Part shown: in pieces, positions 8,233-16,737 of the stretch
Layout of the letters: each line of letters starts with the position of its first letter
Numbering within the stretch: the stretch's first letter is position 1
NCBI RefSeq assembly: GCF_004359985.1
Contig: NZ_SMRO01000001.1
Coordinates: 1,302,001-1,366,000, forward strand
Reading direction: 5' to 3'
DNA: 64,000 bases
From: Paraburkholderia flava
GTDB taxonomy: Bacteria; Pseudomonadota; Gammaproteobacteria; Burkholderiales; Burkholderiaceae
Notes under the pieces: generated by a model
The model's input: only the letters and a program-made list of their open reading frames with translations
The model's database searches: none
Told to the model about the DNA's origin: nothing
Translations under genes and position numbers: made by a program

Positions 8233-9867
8233 ATGCGTAGCGAGGTTCTTCGCGTCTACAAAAGCGTGCATACGTGGACCGGCATTGTCGCCGGGCTGCT
8301 GCTTTTCATCGCGTTCTACGCGGGCGCGATCACGATGTTCAAGGATTCGCTCACCGTGTGGACCACGCCGCCGCAAACGCGCGCGCATGCGGCGCCGCTC
8401 GATCGCGTGGATGCGCTGATCGACGCGACGCTCGCGGCTCATCCTGCTGCGCGCCGGCAGTTCACGCTCGCGCTCGAAGACGGCGGCGCCCGCCTCACGT
8501 GGCAACCGAAACCGGGCGAGCGCTGGAGCGCATCGTTCGACGATGCGGGCCATCTGTTTGCACAGCCGAGCCGTCCGTCGGATGCCGCGCGTTTCATCGA
8601 CGTACTGCACATGACCGCCGGCGTGCCCGGCAGCTACGCGGTCGGAATGGGCGTGATGGGCGTCGTGTCGATGCTCTACGGGCTCGCGCTGGTCTCCGGC
8701 GTAATCGTGTTGCTGCCGACGCTCGTCAAGGATCTGTTTGCGCTGCGTATCGGGAAAAACCTGAAGCGCATGTGGCTCGACGCGCACAACACGATCGGCA
8801 TCCTGAGTTTGCCGTTTCATGTCGTGATGGCGTTGTCGGTGGTCGCATTCGGTCTGAAGGACAACATCTACGACGTGCAGAACAAGGTCATCTATAGCGG
8901 CAAGCTGCAGCCGATGATGGTCGAGCAGAATCCGTTCTTCGCGAAAGCGCCGGCTACGAACGATGCCTCCGTTGCAACAGCGCGCGTCTCCGTGCCCGCG
9001 TTGCTCGACAGCGTGCATGCGCGTGCGCCGCATTTCGTTCCGGCGACGCTCTCGTATCGTCATGCAGGCGAACCCGGTGCGACGGTGTTCGTTGGCGGCG
9101 ACGATCCGCATTTTCTCGCGCGCTCCGGCGGCTTCGCGCTGATGAACCCCGCGAACGGACAGTTCCTGAACGCCGAATTCCTGCCGGGTGAAGGCAACGG
9201 CAACACGTGGTCTGCCGCGACGAGCGCGTTCTACGCGCTGCATTTCGGCAGCTACGGCGGCAGTCCGATTCGCTGGAGTTACTTCCTGCTCGGCCTCGCG
9301 GGCGCGTTCCTGTTTTACTCGGGCAACCTGCTGTGGATCGAGAGCCGCCGCAAGGCCGCGCGACGCGACGGCCTGCCGGTATCGCAGCGACGCGCGACGT
9401 TCGTGATGGCCGCGCTGACCGTCGGTGTGACGCTCGGATGCGTCGTCGGCATCTCGGCGACGCTCGCGGCCGGCAAGCTGTTGAGCGGCCGCGTCGGCGA
9501 TCTGCATGCGTGGCATATCGGCATCTACTACAGCGTGTTTCTCGCGAGCATCGGCTGGGCGTTGCTGCGTGGCGCAGCGCGTGCGTCGGTCGAACTGCTC
9601 GCGCTTGCGACGCTCGCGACTGCTTTGATTCCGTGTGCGAGTTTGCTGGGGTGGCTCGCGCCATCGACGGGTTTGTGGGGTTCCGCGAGCGTCGATGCGC
9701 TTGGGGTCGACATCGGTGCGGCACTCGGTGCGCTGTGTTTTGCGTGGATGTGGCGCAAGACCGCGCAGCGGGTTGCGTCGGGTCATACCGATAGCGTGTG
9801 GTCGCGGCGTCCGCAGCGGGCCGGTATCGATACGGTGAATGCAGAGGGCGAACGTAGCGCGTCGTAG
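8233..9867 (+). CDS. PepSY-domain inner-membrane protein, probable siderophore reductase
   Basis: A 544-residue protein starting MRSEVLRVYKSVHTWTG, the classic opening of the PepSY-associated transmembrane family, with a His in the first helix (HTWTGIVAGLLLF). Four core transmembrane segments lie near 12-35, 140-170, 195-215 and 355-375, with a large periplasmic region between. Four more helices follow at the C-terminus (about 395-520). Relatives such as FpvG reduce or help release iron from ferric siderophores in the periplasm. The Fur box upstream and the convergent siderophore receptor support that role. The start is set by position and family; ribosome-site support is weak (CGAAGGGCCC). 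Confidence 0.85.
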   Translation: MRSEVLRVYKSVHTWTGIVAGLLLFIAFYAGAITMFKDSLTVWTTPPQTRAHAAPLDRVDALIDATLAAHPAARRQFTLALEDGGARLTWQPKPGERWSASFDDAGHLFAQPSRPSDAARFIDVLHMTAGVPGSYAVGMGVMGVVSMLYGLALVSGVIVLLPTLVKDLFALRIGKNLKRMWLDAHNTIGILSLPFHVVMALSVVAFGLKDNIYDVQNKVIYSGKLQPMMVEQNPFFAKAPATNDASVATARVSVPALLDSVHARAPHFVPATLSYRHAGEPGATVFVGGDDPHFLARSGGFALMNPANGQFLNAEFLPGEGNGNTWSAATSAFYALHFGSYGGSPIRWSYFLLGLAGAFLFYSGNLLWIESRRKAARRDGLPVSQRRATFVMAALTVGVTLGCVVGISATLAAGKLLSGRVGDLHAWHIGIYYSVFLASIGWALLRGAARASVELLALATLATALIPCASLLGWLAPSTGLWGSASVDALGVDIGAALGALCFAWMWRKTAQRVASGHTDSVWSRRPQRAGIDTVNAEGERSAS

Positions 9868-9885
9868 CGTCGTCGTGCATTCAAT

Positions 9886-9922
9886 AAAAAAGCCGCCGGC
9901 TTCGCAGCCGGCGGCTTTTTTT
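9886..9922. terminator. Bidirectional terminator between PepSY and siderophore-receptor genes
   Basis: A perfect 9-bp stem GCCGCCGGC/GCCGGCGGC with a 6-base loop is flanked by six A on the left and seven T on the right, so it can stop transcription from both convergent genes. Confidence 0.93.
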
Positions 9923-9938
9923 CTGGCAACAACTGGCT

Positions 9939-12140
9939 CTAGAAGTCGGTCGTCATCGAAAGCAGGAACGTACGCGGCGCACCTTCCGTCAGATAGCCGC
10001 CCGCCGTCGACGACCAGTACCCTTTGTTCGCGACGTTACGCACGCTTGCGCGGAACGTCGTCTCGCGGCCGAACAACGCAGTCTTGTAGCGCACGCCGAG
10101 GTCGACGCGATCCCATGCCGGAATCGACGCAGTGTTCGCGGCGTCGAGGTATTGCGATCCGGTGTGAATCCAGCGCGCGGTCAGCGTGAGACCGGTCAGC
10201 ACCGGCACGTCGTATTCCGCACCGAGATTGAACTGGAAGGTCGGCACACCGATCGGCCGGTTGCCGTTCGTCGCGCCGCCGGCCGTGTCGAGCAGTTCGC
10301 CGTTGATGTACGACGCGCCCGCCAGCAGTCGCACACCCTTGTACGGTTCGCCGTGCACTTCCGCCTCGAGTCCGCGATGCCGCTCGTTGCCGTTCGCCGC
10401 GAAGATGCGCGTCGTGCTGTCGGTATAGGCCGACGGCTGCTCGATCTGATACGCGGCAAACGATGCGCCAAGGCGCTGCGTGTCGTACTTCACGCCGACT
10501 TCGTATTGCTTCGAGCGATACGGTGCGAGCGTCTGGCCGTAGTTGAGCGCGGTCGACGGCGCTGCGGCCCCTCTCGCGAGCGCTTCAGTCCGGTTCGCGA
10601 AGAACGCGAGATTCTCCGACGCCTTCACGACCAACCCGAAGAGCGGCGTCGTGACGCTGTCGTCGTAGTTCGCGTTCTGCACGCCGGCGTAGTCGAAGCC
10701 GTTCTGATGGATCGATTGATGGCGCGCGCCGATCGTGAACAGCACACGATCGTGCAGGAAGCCGAGCGTGTCCGATACCGCGACGCTGCGCATCAGCGTC
10801 AACGACGTCGTACCGGGATCGCCGAGATCGCCTCCGACGTATTTGTCGGCAGGACGCGGCAGGTTCGGCGTGTTGTAAAGATCGGTCGCGACCGTGCCTG
10901 ACAATGTATAGGCAGAGCGGCTGTCGATACGCGTGATCGATGCACCAGCCGCGACCATGTGCGTCACCGGCCCCGTCGCGAAATGCCCGCGTACGCCTAC
11001 TTCGCCGCTGACCGCATCTTCCTTGTGCGGTACGCCGAGCCGCGACAGCGTCGTCGTGCCGGCTGCGCCGTTGTAGGTCGGCGACGCGTAATCGCCATGC
11101 TCGTTCGTGTGGCGTGTGCCGCCCGCGACGTAAGCGGTCCATGCCGGCAGAAAATCGTATTCGGCGCGCACGATGCCGACCGTGTCCTCCAGATCGCTGA
11201 ACGACCACGACTGCGCGTAGTTGTGCGTCGCCGACGGCACCGCCGGAATCTGGCTGCCGGTCACGTAGACCACCGGCCGTCCATCGTCGACCCGTTGCCG
11301 CTGATAAAGAAAATCGCCGTACAGACGCAGCTTCTCGCCGCGCCAGTCGAGCGACACGGCGGTCGTGTCGTTGCGTCGATGTTCGCCGTCGATGCTGGTT
11401 TCGCCATCGCGGTTCGCCTGGTTCACGCGAATGCCGAATTGCCCTTCGCTGCCGAAGCGGCGCCCGATGTCGACGCGTGCGCCGAGCTGGCCGGAGCCGC
11501 TGCCGTCGACGGTGACACGCGTGAGCGGCTTGTCGTCTGCGCGCTTGAGCTGCAGATTCACGCCGCCGCCAATCGCCGAGCCCGACGGCGACGCGCCGTT
11601 CAGAAACGCATTCGCGCCCTTGAACACATCGACGCGCTCGAGCGCCTCGGTCGACACGAGCTGACGCGGAGTAATGCCGTAGAGACCGTTCAACGACACA
11701 TCGTCGCCCTGCAGCACGAAGCCGCGAATCACGAAGACCTGCGAGAAATTGCCGTAACCGGACGACACGCGCACCGCTGCATCGTTGTCCAGCACGTCGC
11801 CGAGCGTTTCGGCCTGCTGATCTTCGATCAGCTTCGACGTGTAGGTGGTCATGCTGAACGGCACATCGATCGTTTTCTGCTTGCCGAGTACGCCGAAGTC
11901 GGCACCTCGCGCGACCTGGCCACCGGCATAGGTCGGCGCGAGATCGCCGGGCAGTTCGACCGCGGTCGCCTGCACCTTGACGGCGGGCAGCACGGCGCCG
12001 GGTGCGGGATCGGTCGTGGTGGACTGCGCCAGAGCGGGAATCGAATAGCCGAAGGCAAGAGAGATGGCAGTGCTGATCGCGAGCCGGCTGGCCGCGAGTT
12101 TCGTCGGATGAACCGGCGAAAGGAAACGGGAAACAGACAT
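9939..12140 (-). CDS. TonB-dependent siderophore receptor
   Basis: A 733-residue outer-membrane receptor of the ferrichrome/FhuE-like class. A signal peptide ends near ALAQS (about residue 39). A plug domain follows (about 75-210: VPFSMTTYTSKLIEDQQ, QVFVIRGF, ERVDVFKGANAFLNG, GGGVNLQLKRA), then a 22-strand barrel ending in the required C-terminal Phe (LLSMTTDF). No N-terminal signalling domain for a FecI/FecR system is seen. It takes up a ferric siderophore, perhaps one made by others, since no biosynthesis genes are nearby. A Fur-box-like site lies upstream and the terminator is shared with the convergent PepSY operon. The substrate is not predictable from sequence alone. Confidence 0.93.
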   Translation of the reverse strand: MSVSRFLSPVHPTKLAASRLAISTAISLAFGYSIPALAQSTTTDPAPGAVLPAVKVQATAVELPGDLAPTYAGGQVARGADFGVLGKQKTIDVPFSMTTYTSKLIEDQQAETLGDVLDNDAAVRVSSGYGNFSQVFVIRGFVLQGDDVSLNGLYGITPRQLVSTEALERVDVFKGANAFLNGASPSGSAIGGGVNLQLKRADDKPLTRVTVDGSGSGQLGARVDIGRRFGSEGQFGIRVNQANRDGETSIDGEHRRNDTTAVSLDWRGEKLRLYGDFLYQRQRVDDGRPVVYVTGSQIPAVPSATHNYAQSWSFSDLEDTVGIVRAEYDFLPAWTAYVAGGTRHTNEHGDYASPTYNGAAGTTTLSRLGVPHKEDAVSGEVGVRGHFATGPVTHMVAAGASITRIDSRSAYTLSGTVATDLYNTPNLPRPADKYVGGDLGDPGTTSLTLMRSVAVSDTLGFLHDRVLFTIGARHQSIHQNGFDYAGVQNANYDDSVTTPLFGLVVKASENLAFFANRTEALARGAAAPSTALNYGQTLAPYRSKQYEVGVKYDTQRLGASFAAYQIEQPSAYTDSTTRIFAANGNERHRGLEAEVHGEPYKGVRLLAGASYINGELLDTAGGATNGNRPIGVPTFQFNLGAEYDVPVLTGLTLTARWIHTGSQYLDAANTASIPAWDRVDLGVRYKTALFGRETTFRASVRNVANKGYWSSTAGGYLTEGAPRTFLLSMTTDF

Positions 12141-12274
12141 GTTGACGAAAACGGGTTGGTCGAATTGTCCGTCCCAGGGCGCTAACGGAATCTGGGCGGC
12201 GCTTTTCTTAGATTGGCTCGCCCTTCTTACGGAACGCGAACTGAAATCTTATATATGACTAACGAGTATATCGC

Positions 12275-12293
12275 AAATGAGAATTGTTTTCAT
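12275..12293 (-). promoter_or_regulatory. Fur box before the siderophore receptor gene
   Basis: AAATGAGAATTGTTTTCAT contains a 7-1-7 arrangement (TGAGAAT-T-GTTTTCA) close to the Fur consensus and sits about 135 bases upstream of the receptor start in an AT-rich patch. Confidence 0.72.
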
Positions 12294-12380
12294 CTATAAA
12301 ATGTTCAAGGTATGAGCAAATGCCCACATCGACCCTCGCATCGGCCTTTCTCGTAGGGCGAAGTGCTACGCACGCAATGC

Positions 12381-12406
12381 AAAAAGGCCGCTTCACAGCG
12401 GCCTTT
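12381..12406 (-). terminator. Terminator of the molybdopterin oxidoreductase gene
   Basis: AAAGGCCGC/GCGGCCTTT stem with a short TTCACA loop. The A-run on its left becomes the T-tract for the minus-strand gene ending at 12435. Confidence 0.8.
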
Positions 12407-12434
12407 CGCTCCCTTCAAACCGCTTTCTCGCGAC

Positions 12435-14747
12435 TCAGGCGGCGACCGCCTCGACCGCTGCCGACAACAACACGGGAATCGATTTCGACGTCGGCGTACC
12501 GGCACCGTCGGCGACCGATTCGAGCGGTACGAGCGGATTCGTCTCCGGGTAATACGCACCGAGACAACCGCGCGGAATGTCGTATTCGACGAGCAGGAAG
12601 CCGTCGACGCGACGCTCGACGCCGTCGTCCCACACGCTCGTGATGTCGACGCGCTGCCCCGCGACGAAGCCGAGCATAGCAATGTCCTCGCGATTCGCGA
12701 ACAACACGCGACGCTGACCGAACACGCCGCGATAGCGATCGTCGAGACCGTAGATCGTCGTGTTGTACTGATCGTGCGAACGGGTTGTCATCAGCGTCAT
12801 CAGACGCTCGCCGTGACGGTTGCGCGCGCGGTGGATCGGCGTATCGACGGCGATCGCGTGCACGAGGAACTGCGCCTTGCCGCTCGGCGTCTTCCAGATC
12901 CGGTCGCGCGATGCGACGCCGAGATGGAAGCCACCGCGTTGCTTCAGGCGCTCGTTGTAATCGTGGAAGCCGTCGATTACTTTCGCGATGCCGTCGCGAA
13001 TCAACGCGTAGTTCTTTTCGTGCGCCCGCCAGTCGACCTTCGCGCTGCCGAGCGTCGCCTGCGCCATCCGCGCGACGATCGCGATTTCCGACAGCAGGTT
13101 TGGCGACGCGGGCCGGTTCATCCCGTACGAGATGTGCACCATGCTCATCGAGTCCTCGACGCTCACGCCCTGCGCGATCCCGTCCTGCAGATCGATCTCG
13201 GTACGGCCGAGCGTCGGCAGAATCAGTGCGTCGCGACCGTGCACGAGATGGCTGCGGTTCAGCTTCGTCGTGATGTGCACGGTGAGGTCGCACGAACGCA
13301 TCGCGTCCCACGTGCGCGGCGTGTCGGGCGTCGCAATCGAGAAATTGCCGCCCAGGCCGATGAACACCTTCACCTTGCGCTCGAGCATCGCCTGAATCGT
13401 GTTCACGACGTCGAGACCGTGCTCGCGCGGCGGCTCGAAATCGTACGCGGCGCCGAGCGCGTCGAGGAACGCGTCGGTCGGCTGCTCCTCGATGCCCACG
13501 GTGCGGTCGCCCTGCACGTTCGAATGGCCGCGCACCGGGCACAGCCCCGCGCCGAGCCGACCGATATTGCCGCGCATCATCATCAGGTTCGACAGCAGTT
13601 GCACCGTCGGTACCGAATTCTTGTGCTGCGTGAGCCCCATGCCCCAGGTCGAGATCACCGCGCGGCCACGCACATAGATGTCGGCGAGCTTCAGCACGTC
13701 GTCGAACGGCACGCCCGATTCCGCGACGATCGTGTCCCAGCTTTCCGCGCGCAGATCGTCGGCGAAGGCATCGAAGCCGACCGTATGCTCCGCGATGAAC
13801 GCGACGTCGAGCACACGCTCGAGGCCCGACACGCGCGCTTCGTCGTCGAGCTCGATCACGCGTTTCGCGACGCCCTTGATCAGCGCAAAATCGCCGCCGA
13901 CCTTCGGCCGGATGAACACCGAGCTGATCTTCGTGCTGCTCATCGTCAGCATTTCGACCGGATGCTGCGGGCTCGCGAAGCGTTCGAGGCCGCGCTCTTT
14001 CAACGGATTGATCGACACGATGGTCGCGCCGCGCTTCGCACATTCGCGTAGTTCGCCGAGCATCCGCGGATGGTTGGTCGCCGGGTTCTGGCCGAACAGC
14101 AGCAGCGTGTCGGCGTGCTCGAAATCGTCGAGCGTTACCGTGCCCTTGCCGACACCCACCGTGTGCGGCAGGCCACGACTCGTCGCCTCGTGACACATGT
14201 TCGAGCAATCGGGGAAATTGTTGGTGCCGTACATCCGCACGAACAGCTGGTACAGGAACGCGGCCTCGTTGCTCGCGCGGCCCGACGTGTAGAACGCGGC
14301 GCGATCGGGATCGTCGAGCGCATTCAGATGCTTTGCGATCAGCGCGAACGCATCGTCCCATTCGATCGGCACGTAGCGATCACGCGCCGCATCGTAGACG
14401 AGCGGATCGGTCAGGCGGCCATGCTGTTCGAGCTCGAAGTCCGATTGCGCCATCAGCTCCGCGACCGTGTGCGCTTCGAAGAACGCAGGCGTCACGCGCT
14501 TGCCGGTCGCCTCGGCGGCCACTGCTTTCACGCCGTTTTCGCAGAACTCGAACGTCGATGCATGTTCGCGGTCGGGCCACGCGCAGCCGGGGCAATCGAA
14601 GCCGTCCGGCTGATTCTGCGCGAGCAGCGTGCGGTAGTTGCCGCCTGCGACCTTCTCCTTGATCAGGTTGACCGCGACGTACTTCAGTGCACCCCATCCG
14701 CCGGCAGGTTGCGTGTACGGTTCGATCCGGGCTTCGGGCTTCTTCAT
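12435..14747 (-). CDS. FdhF/YdeP-family molybdopterin oxidoreductase
   Basis: A 770-residue member of the molybdopterin oxidoreductase superfamily, YdeP-like group. It starts MKKPEARIEPYTQPAGGWGALK. Residues about 45-60 carry CPGCAWPD. The likely molybdenum ligand is the Cys of SNMCHEATSRG (about 181-191), followed by cofactor-binding segments LLLFGQNPATNHPRM, ISTWGMGLTQHKN and LGGNFSIATPD. The C-terminal dinucleotide-binding domain includes LMTTRSHDQYNTTIYGLDDRYRG. No separate electron-transfer subunit and no fdhD gene are nearby. In E. coli the homologue is linked to acid resistance, but its reaction is unknown, so formate is not assured as substrate. It is divergent from a MocR regulator. 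Confidence 0.88.
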   Translation of the reverse strand: MKKPEARIEPYTQPAGGWGALKYVAVNLIKEKVAGGNYRTLLAQNQPDGFDCPGCAWPDREHASTFEFCENGVKAVAAEATGKRVTPAFFEAHTVAELMAQSDFELEQHGRLTDPLVYDAARDRYVPIEWDDAFALIAKHLNALDDPDRAAFYTSGRASNEAAFLYQLFVRMYGTNNFPDCSNMCHEATSRGLPHTVGVGKGTVTLDDFEHADTLLLFGQNPATNHPRMLGELRECAKRGATIVSINPLKERGLERFASPQHPVEMLTMSSTKISSVFIRPKVGGDFALIKGVAKRVIELDDEARVSGLERVLDVAFIAEHTVGFDAFADDLRAESWDTIVAESGVPFDDVLKLADIYVRGRAVISTWGMGLTQHKNSVPTVQLLSNLMMMRGNIGRLGAGLCPVRGHSNVQGDRTVGIEEQPTDAFLDALGAAYDFEPPREHGLDVVNTIQAMLERKVKVFIGLGGNFSIATPDTPRTWDAMRSCDLTVHITTKLNRSHLVHGRDALILPTLGRTEIDLQDGIAQGVSVEDSMSMVHISYGMNRPASPNLLSEIAIVARMAQATLGSAKVDWRAHEKNYALIRDGIAKVIDGFHDYNERLKQRGGFHLGVASRDRIWKTPSGKAQFLVHAIAVDTPIHRARNRHGERLMTLMTTRSHDQYNTTIYGLDDRYRGVFGQRRVLFANREDIAMLGFVAGQRVDITSVWDDGVERRVDGFLLVEYDIPRGCLGAYYPETNPLVPLESVADGAGTPTSKSIPVLLSAAVEAVAA

Positions 14748-14780
14748 GGTGATTTACTGAAACGATGGGTGCGCTGTGTC

Positions 14781-14792
14781 GATGGATCCATC
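14781..14792. promoter_or_regulatory. Palindrome in the oxidoreductase/MocR divergent region
   Basis: GATGGATCCATC is a perfect 12-base palindrome midway between the two divergent start codons (14747 and 14903). It is a candidate regulator site, possibly for the MocR protein, though MocR proteins more often use direct repeats. Confidence 0.35.
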
Positions 14793-14902
14793 CTACTGTG
14801 TTCCAAAACTCACCCGGCACACAGAAAATGTGAAATCCGAGGAGTACAGTTGCGCCGATCTGGCCTACACTCAGTGCTGTTCTTCTCTCGCCATCGGATC
14901 CC

Positions 14903-16315
14903 GTGAAACTCTACGAACAGCTCGCCGACGAAATCGAAGCCGCCGTGCAGCGCGGCGTGTTCGCGGCCGGCGAGCGGATTCCGTCGGTCCGTCAGGCGAG
15001 CCAGCAACACGACGTCAGCATCAAGACCGTGCTGCGCGCGTATGCGTTGCTGGAAAGTCGCGGCATCGTCGAGACCCGGCCTCAGTCCGGCTACTTCGTG
15101 CGCGAACAGCCGCGGCCGCGCAGCGCGCACCCGCCTGCCGCGCAGACGCCGGCGGTCGCGGCGGAAGTCGACGTAAGCCGGCTCGTGCTGTCCACGCTGC
15201 GCAGCATCGGCAGCCGCGATGCGCTGCCGCTCGGCTCGCCGTACCCGGACGCGTCGCTGTTCCCCTGGCGCAAGATCAACCAGTACGCGAACGCGATCGC
15301 ACGACGCCATGCGAGCTGGAACCTGATCAACGATCTGCCGCCCGGCAATCCCGAACTGATCCGTCAGATCGCGCGGCGTTACGCGGAAAACGGCGTCCCC
15401 GTCGATCCCGACGAAATCATCATCACGGTCGGCGCAACCGAAGCGATCAACCTGAGCCTGCAAGCGGTGGCGAAACCAGGCGACACCGTTGCCGTCGAAT
15501 CGCCGACCTACTACGCGATGCTGCACGCGATCGAACGGCTCGGGATGCGCGCGATCGAAGTGCCGACGCATCCCGTCGACGGCATCGATCTCGACGTGCT
15601 CGCACAGATCATCGATAAACGGAAAATCGCCGCGTGCATGGTGATGCCGAATTTCCAGAATCCACTCGGTTTCCAGATGCCCGACGAACGCAAACGACGG
15701 CTCGTCGAGCTGCTCGCCGCGCACGAGATTCCGGTCATCGAAAACGACGTGTACCAGGAGCTCTATTTCGGCGACGCGCGTCCCTCGACACTGAAGAACT
15801 TCGACACACGCGGACTTGTCTTGCATTGCGCGTCGTTCTCGAAGAGCCTGACGGCGTCGTACCGGATCGGCTGGGCCATGCCTGGCCGCTATCGCGCGCA
15901 GGTCGAGAAGCTGAAGTTTCTCAATACGTTGACGACGCCGTCCGTGCCGCAGGTGGCGATCGCGGACTATCTGCGGCAGGATGGCTACGACCGGCATCTG
16001 CGGCATGTGCGCAAGATCTATCGTCAGCAGGCGCGGCTGATGGCAGCGATGGTGCAGCGATTCTTTCCCGACGGTACGCGCACGTCATCGCCGCAAGGCG
16101 GATATGTGCTGTGGGTCGAACTGCCGCCGCGTGTCGATTCGATGCGGCTCTATCAGGCAGCGCTCGCGCGCGGCATCACGATCGGGCCCGGCTACATGTT
16201 CTCGACGCGCAACGATTTTCGTCATTTCATCCGGTTGAATTACAGCTACCCTTGGACGACCGAGATCGAGAGTGCGTTGAGGACGCTTGGGGAACTGGCG
16301 GCGCAGGTGGGCTGA
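14903..16315 (+). CDS. MocR-type regulator, GntR winged helix fused to aminotransferase domain
   Basis: A 470-residue MocR-family protein. The GTG start at 14903 matches the family opening (MKLYEQLADEIEAAVQRGVFAAGERIPSVRQAS). The winged helix covers about residues 1-70, a Pro/Ala linker 70-95, and a fold-type-I aminotransferase domain from about 110. PLP-site features are present: NFQNPLG, a YQELYF region and the Schiff-base Lys in SFSKSLTASYRIGW. Such proteins bind PLP and an amine ligand and act as regulators rather than transaminases. Divergence from the molybdopterin oxidoreductase suggests control of that gene and possibly of the small winged-helix gene 27 bases downstream. Confidence 0.9.
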   Translation: MKLYEQLADEIEAAVQRGVFAAGERIPSVRQASQQHDVSIKTVLRAYALLESRGIVETRPQSGYFVREQPRPRSAHPPAAQTPAVAAEVDVSRLVLSTLRSIGSRDALPLGSPYPDASLFPWRKINQYANAIARRHASWNLINDLPPGNPELIRQIARRYAENGVPVDPDEIIITVGATEAINLSLQAVAKPGDTVAVESPTYYAMLHAIERLGMRAIEVPTHPVDGIDLDVLAQIIDKRKIAACMVMPNFQNPLGFQMPDERKRRLVELLAAHEIPVIENDVYQELYFGDARPSTLKNFDTRGLVLHCASFSKSLTASYRIGWAMPGRYRAQVEKLKFLNTLTTPSVPQVAIADYLRQDGYDRHLRHVRKIYRQQARLMAAMVQRFFPDGTRTSSPQGGYVLWVELPPRVDSMRLYQAALARGITIGPGYMFSTRNDFRHFIRLNYSYPWTTEIESALRTLGELAAQVG

Positions 16316-16342
16316 ACACCGATGCCCGAGTAAGGAGACACA

Positions 16343-16609
16343 ATGAACGACACAGTCGACCCCGCCCTCGTCGCGATACTCGCGCAGCTATGGCGCGCGG
16401 AACAGGAAACGCCGGGCAAGGCATGGTCGCTCGCCAAACTGGCGAAGCAGGCGGGATTGCCGATGAGCGGCCTGCGGCGTCAGCTGACCGCGCTCGTCGA
16501 CGGCGGTATCGTCGATACGACGTTCACCGAAGACGGTACCGGCACCGCATGCCTCACCGATGCAGGACGGCAACTATGCGCCGATGTGTTCGCGGGACCA
16601 GAGGCGTGA
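16343..16609 (+). CDS. Small winged-helix DNA-binding protein
   Basis: An 88-residue protein starting [21 protein letters not shown], preceded by AAGGAGA. Helix-turn-helix character is clear in [34 protein letters not shown] (about 27-60), which looks like an ArsR/MarR-type wing without extra domains. It lies 27 bases after the MocR gene and may be in the same transcript. No target or ligand can be inferred. Confidence 0.75.
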   Translation: MNDTVDPALVAILAQLWRAEQETPGKAWSLAKLAKQAGLPMSGLRRQLTALVDGGIVDTTFTEDGTGTACLTDAGRQLCADVFAGPEA

Positions 16610-16737
16610 CCTGCGTCGATACGGTGTAAAGGACACCGCGCGCAACCGCACTTGCTATAGTTCGACAGGCATGGTGCTTGCGCTACGCAGGCTGACTCGC
16701 CGCCGACAGGCGTCACGACCCCGACGGGAAAATCACC

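Noticed and set aside
7876..9786. 636-codon open frame on the minus strand opposite the PepSY gene
   Set aside because: Antisense shadow of a well-supported gene; its translation is Arg/Ala/His-rich with no domain, as expected from high-GC third-position bias. The same applies to the long antisense frames at 1791-3209, 12363-14051, 40101-41930, 48387-50150 and 54395-56230.
12435..14747. Calling the molybdopterin enzyme a formate dehydrogenase
   Set aside because: It belongs to the YdeP-like branch and lacks linked electron-transfer subunits and fdhD; the substrate is unknown.
14776..15618. 280-codon frame overlapping the MocR gene start
   Set aside because: It is in another frame of the well-supported MocR gene and becomes Arg-rich noise inside it.
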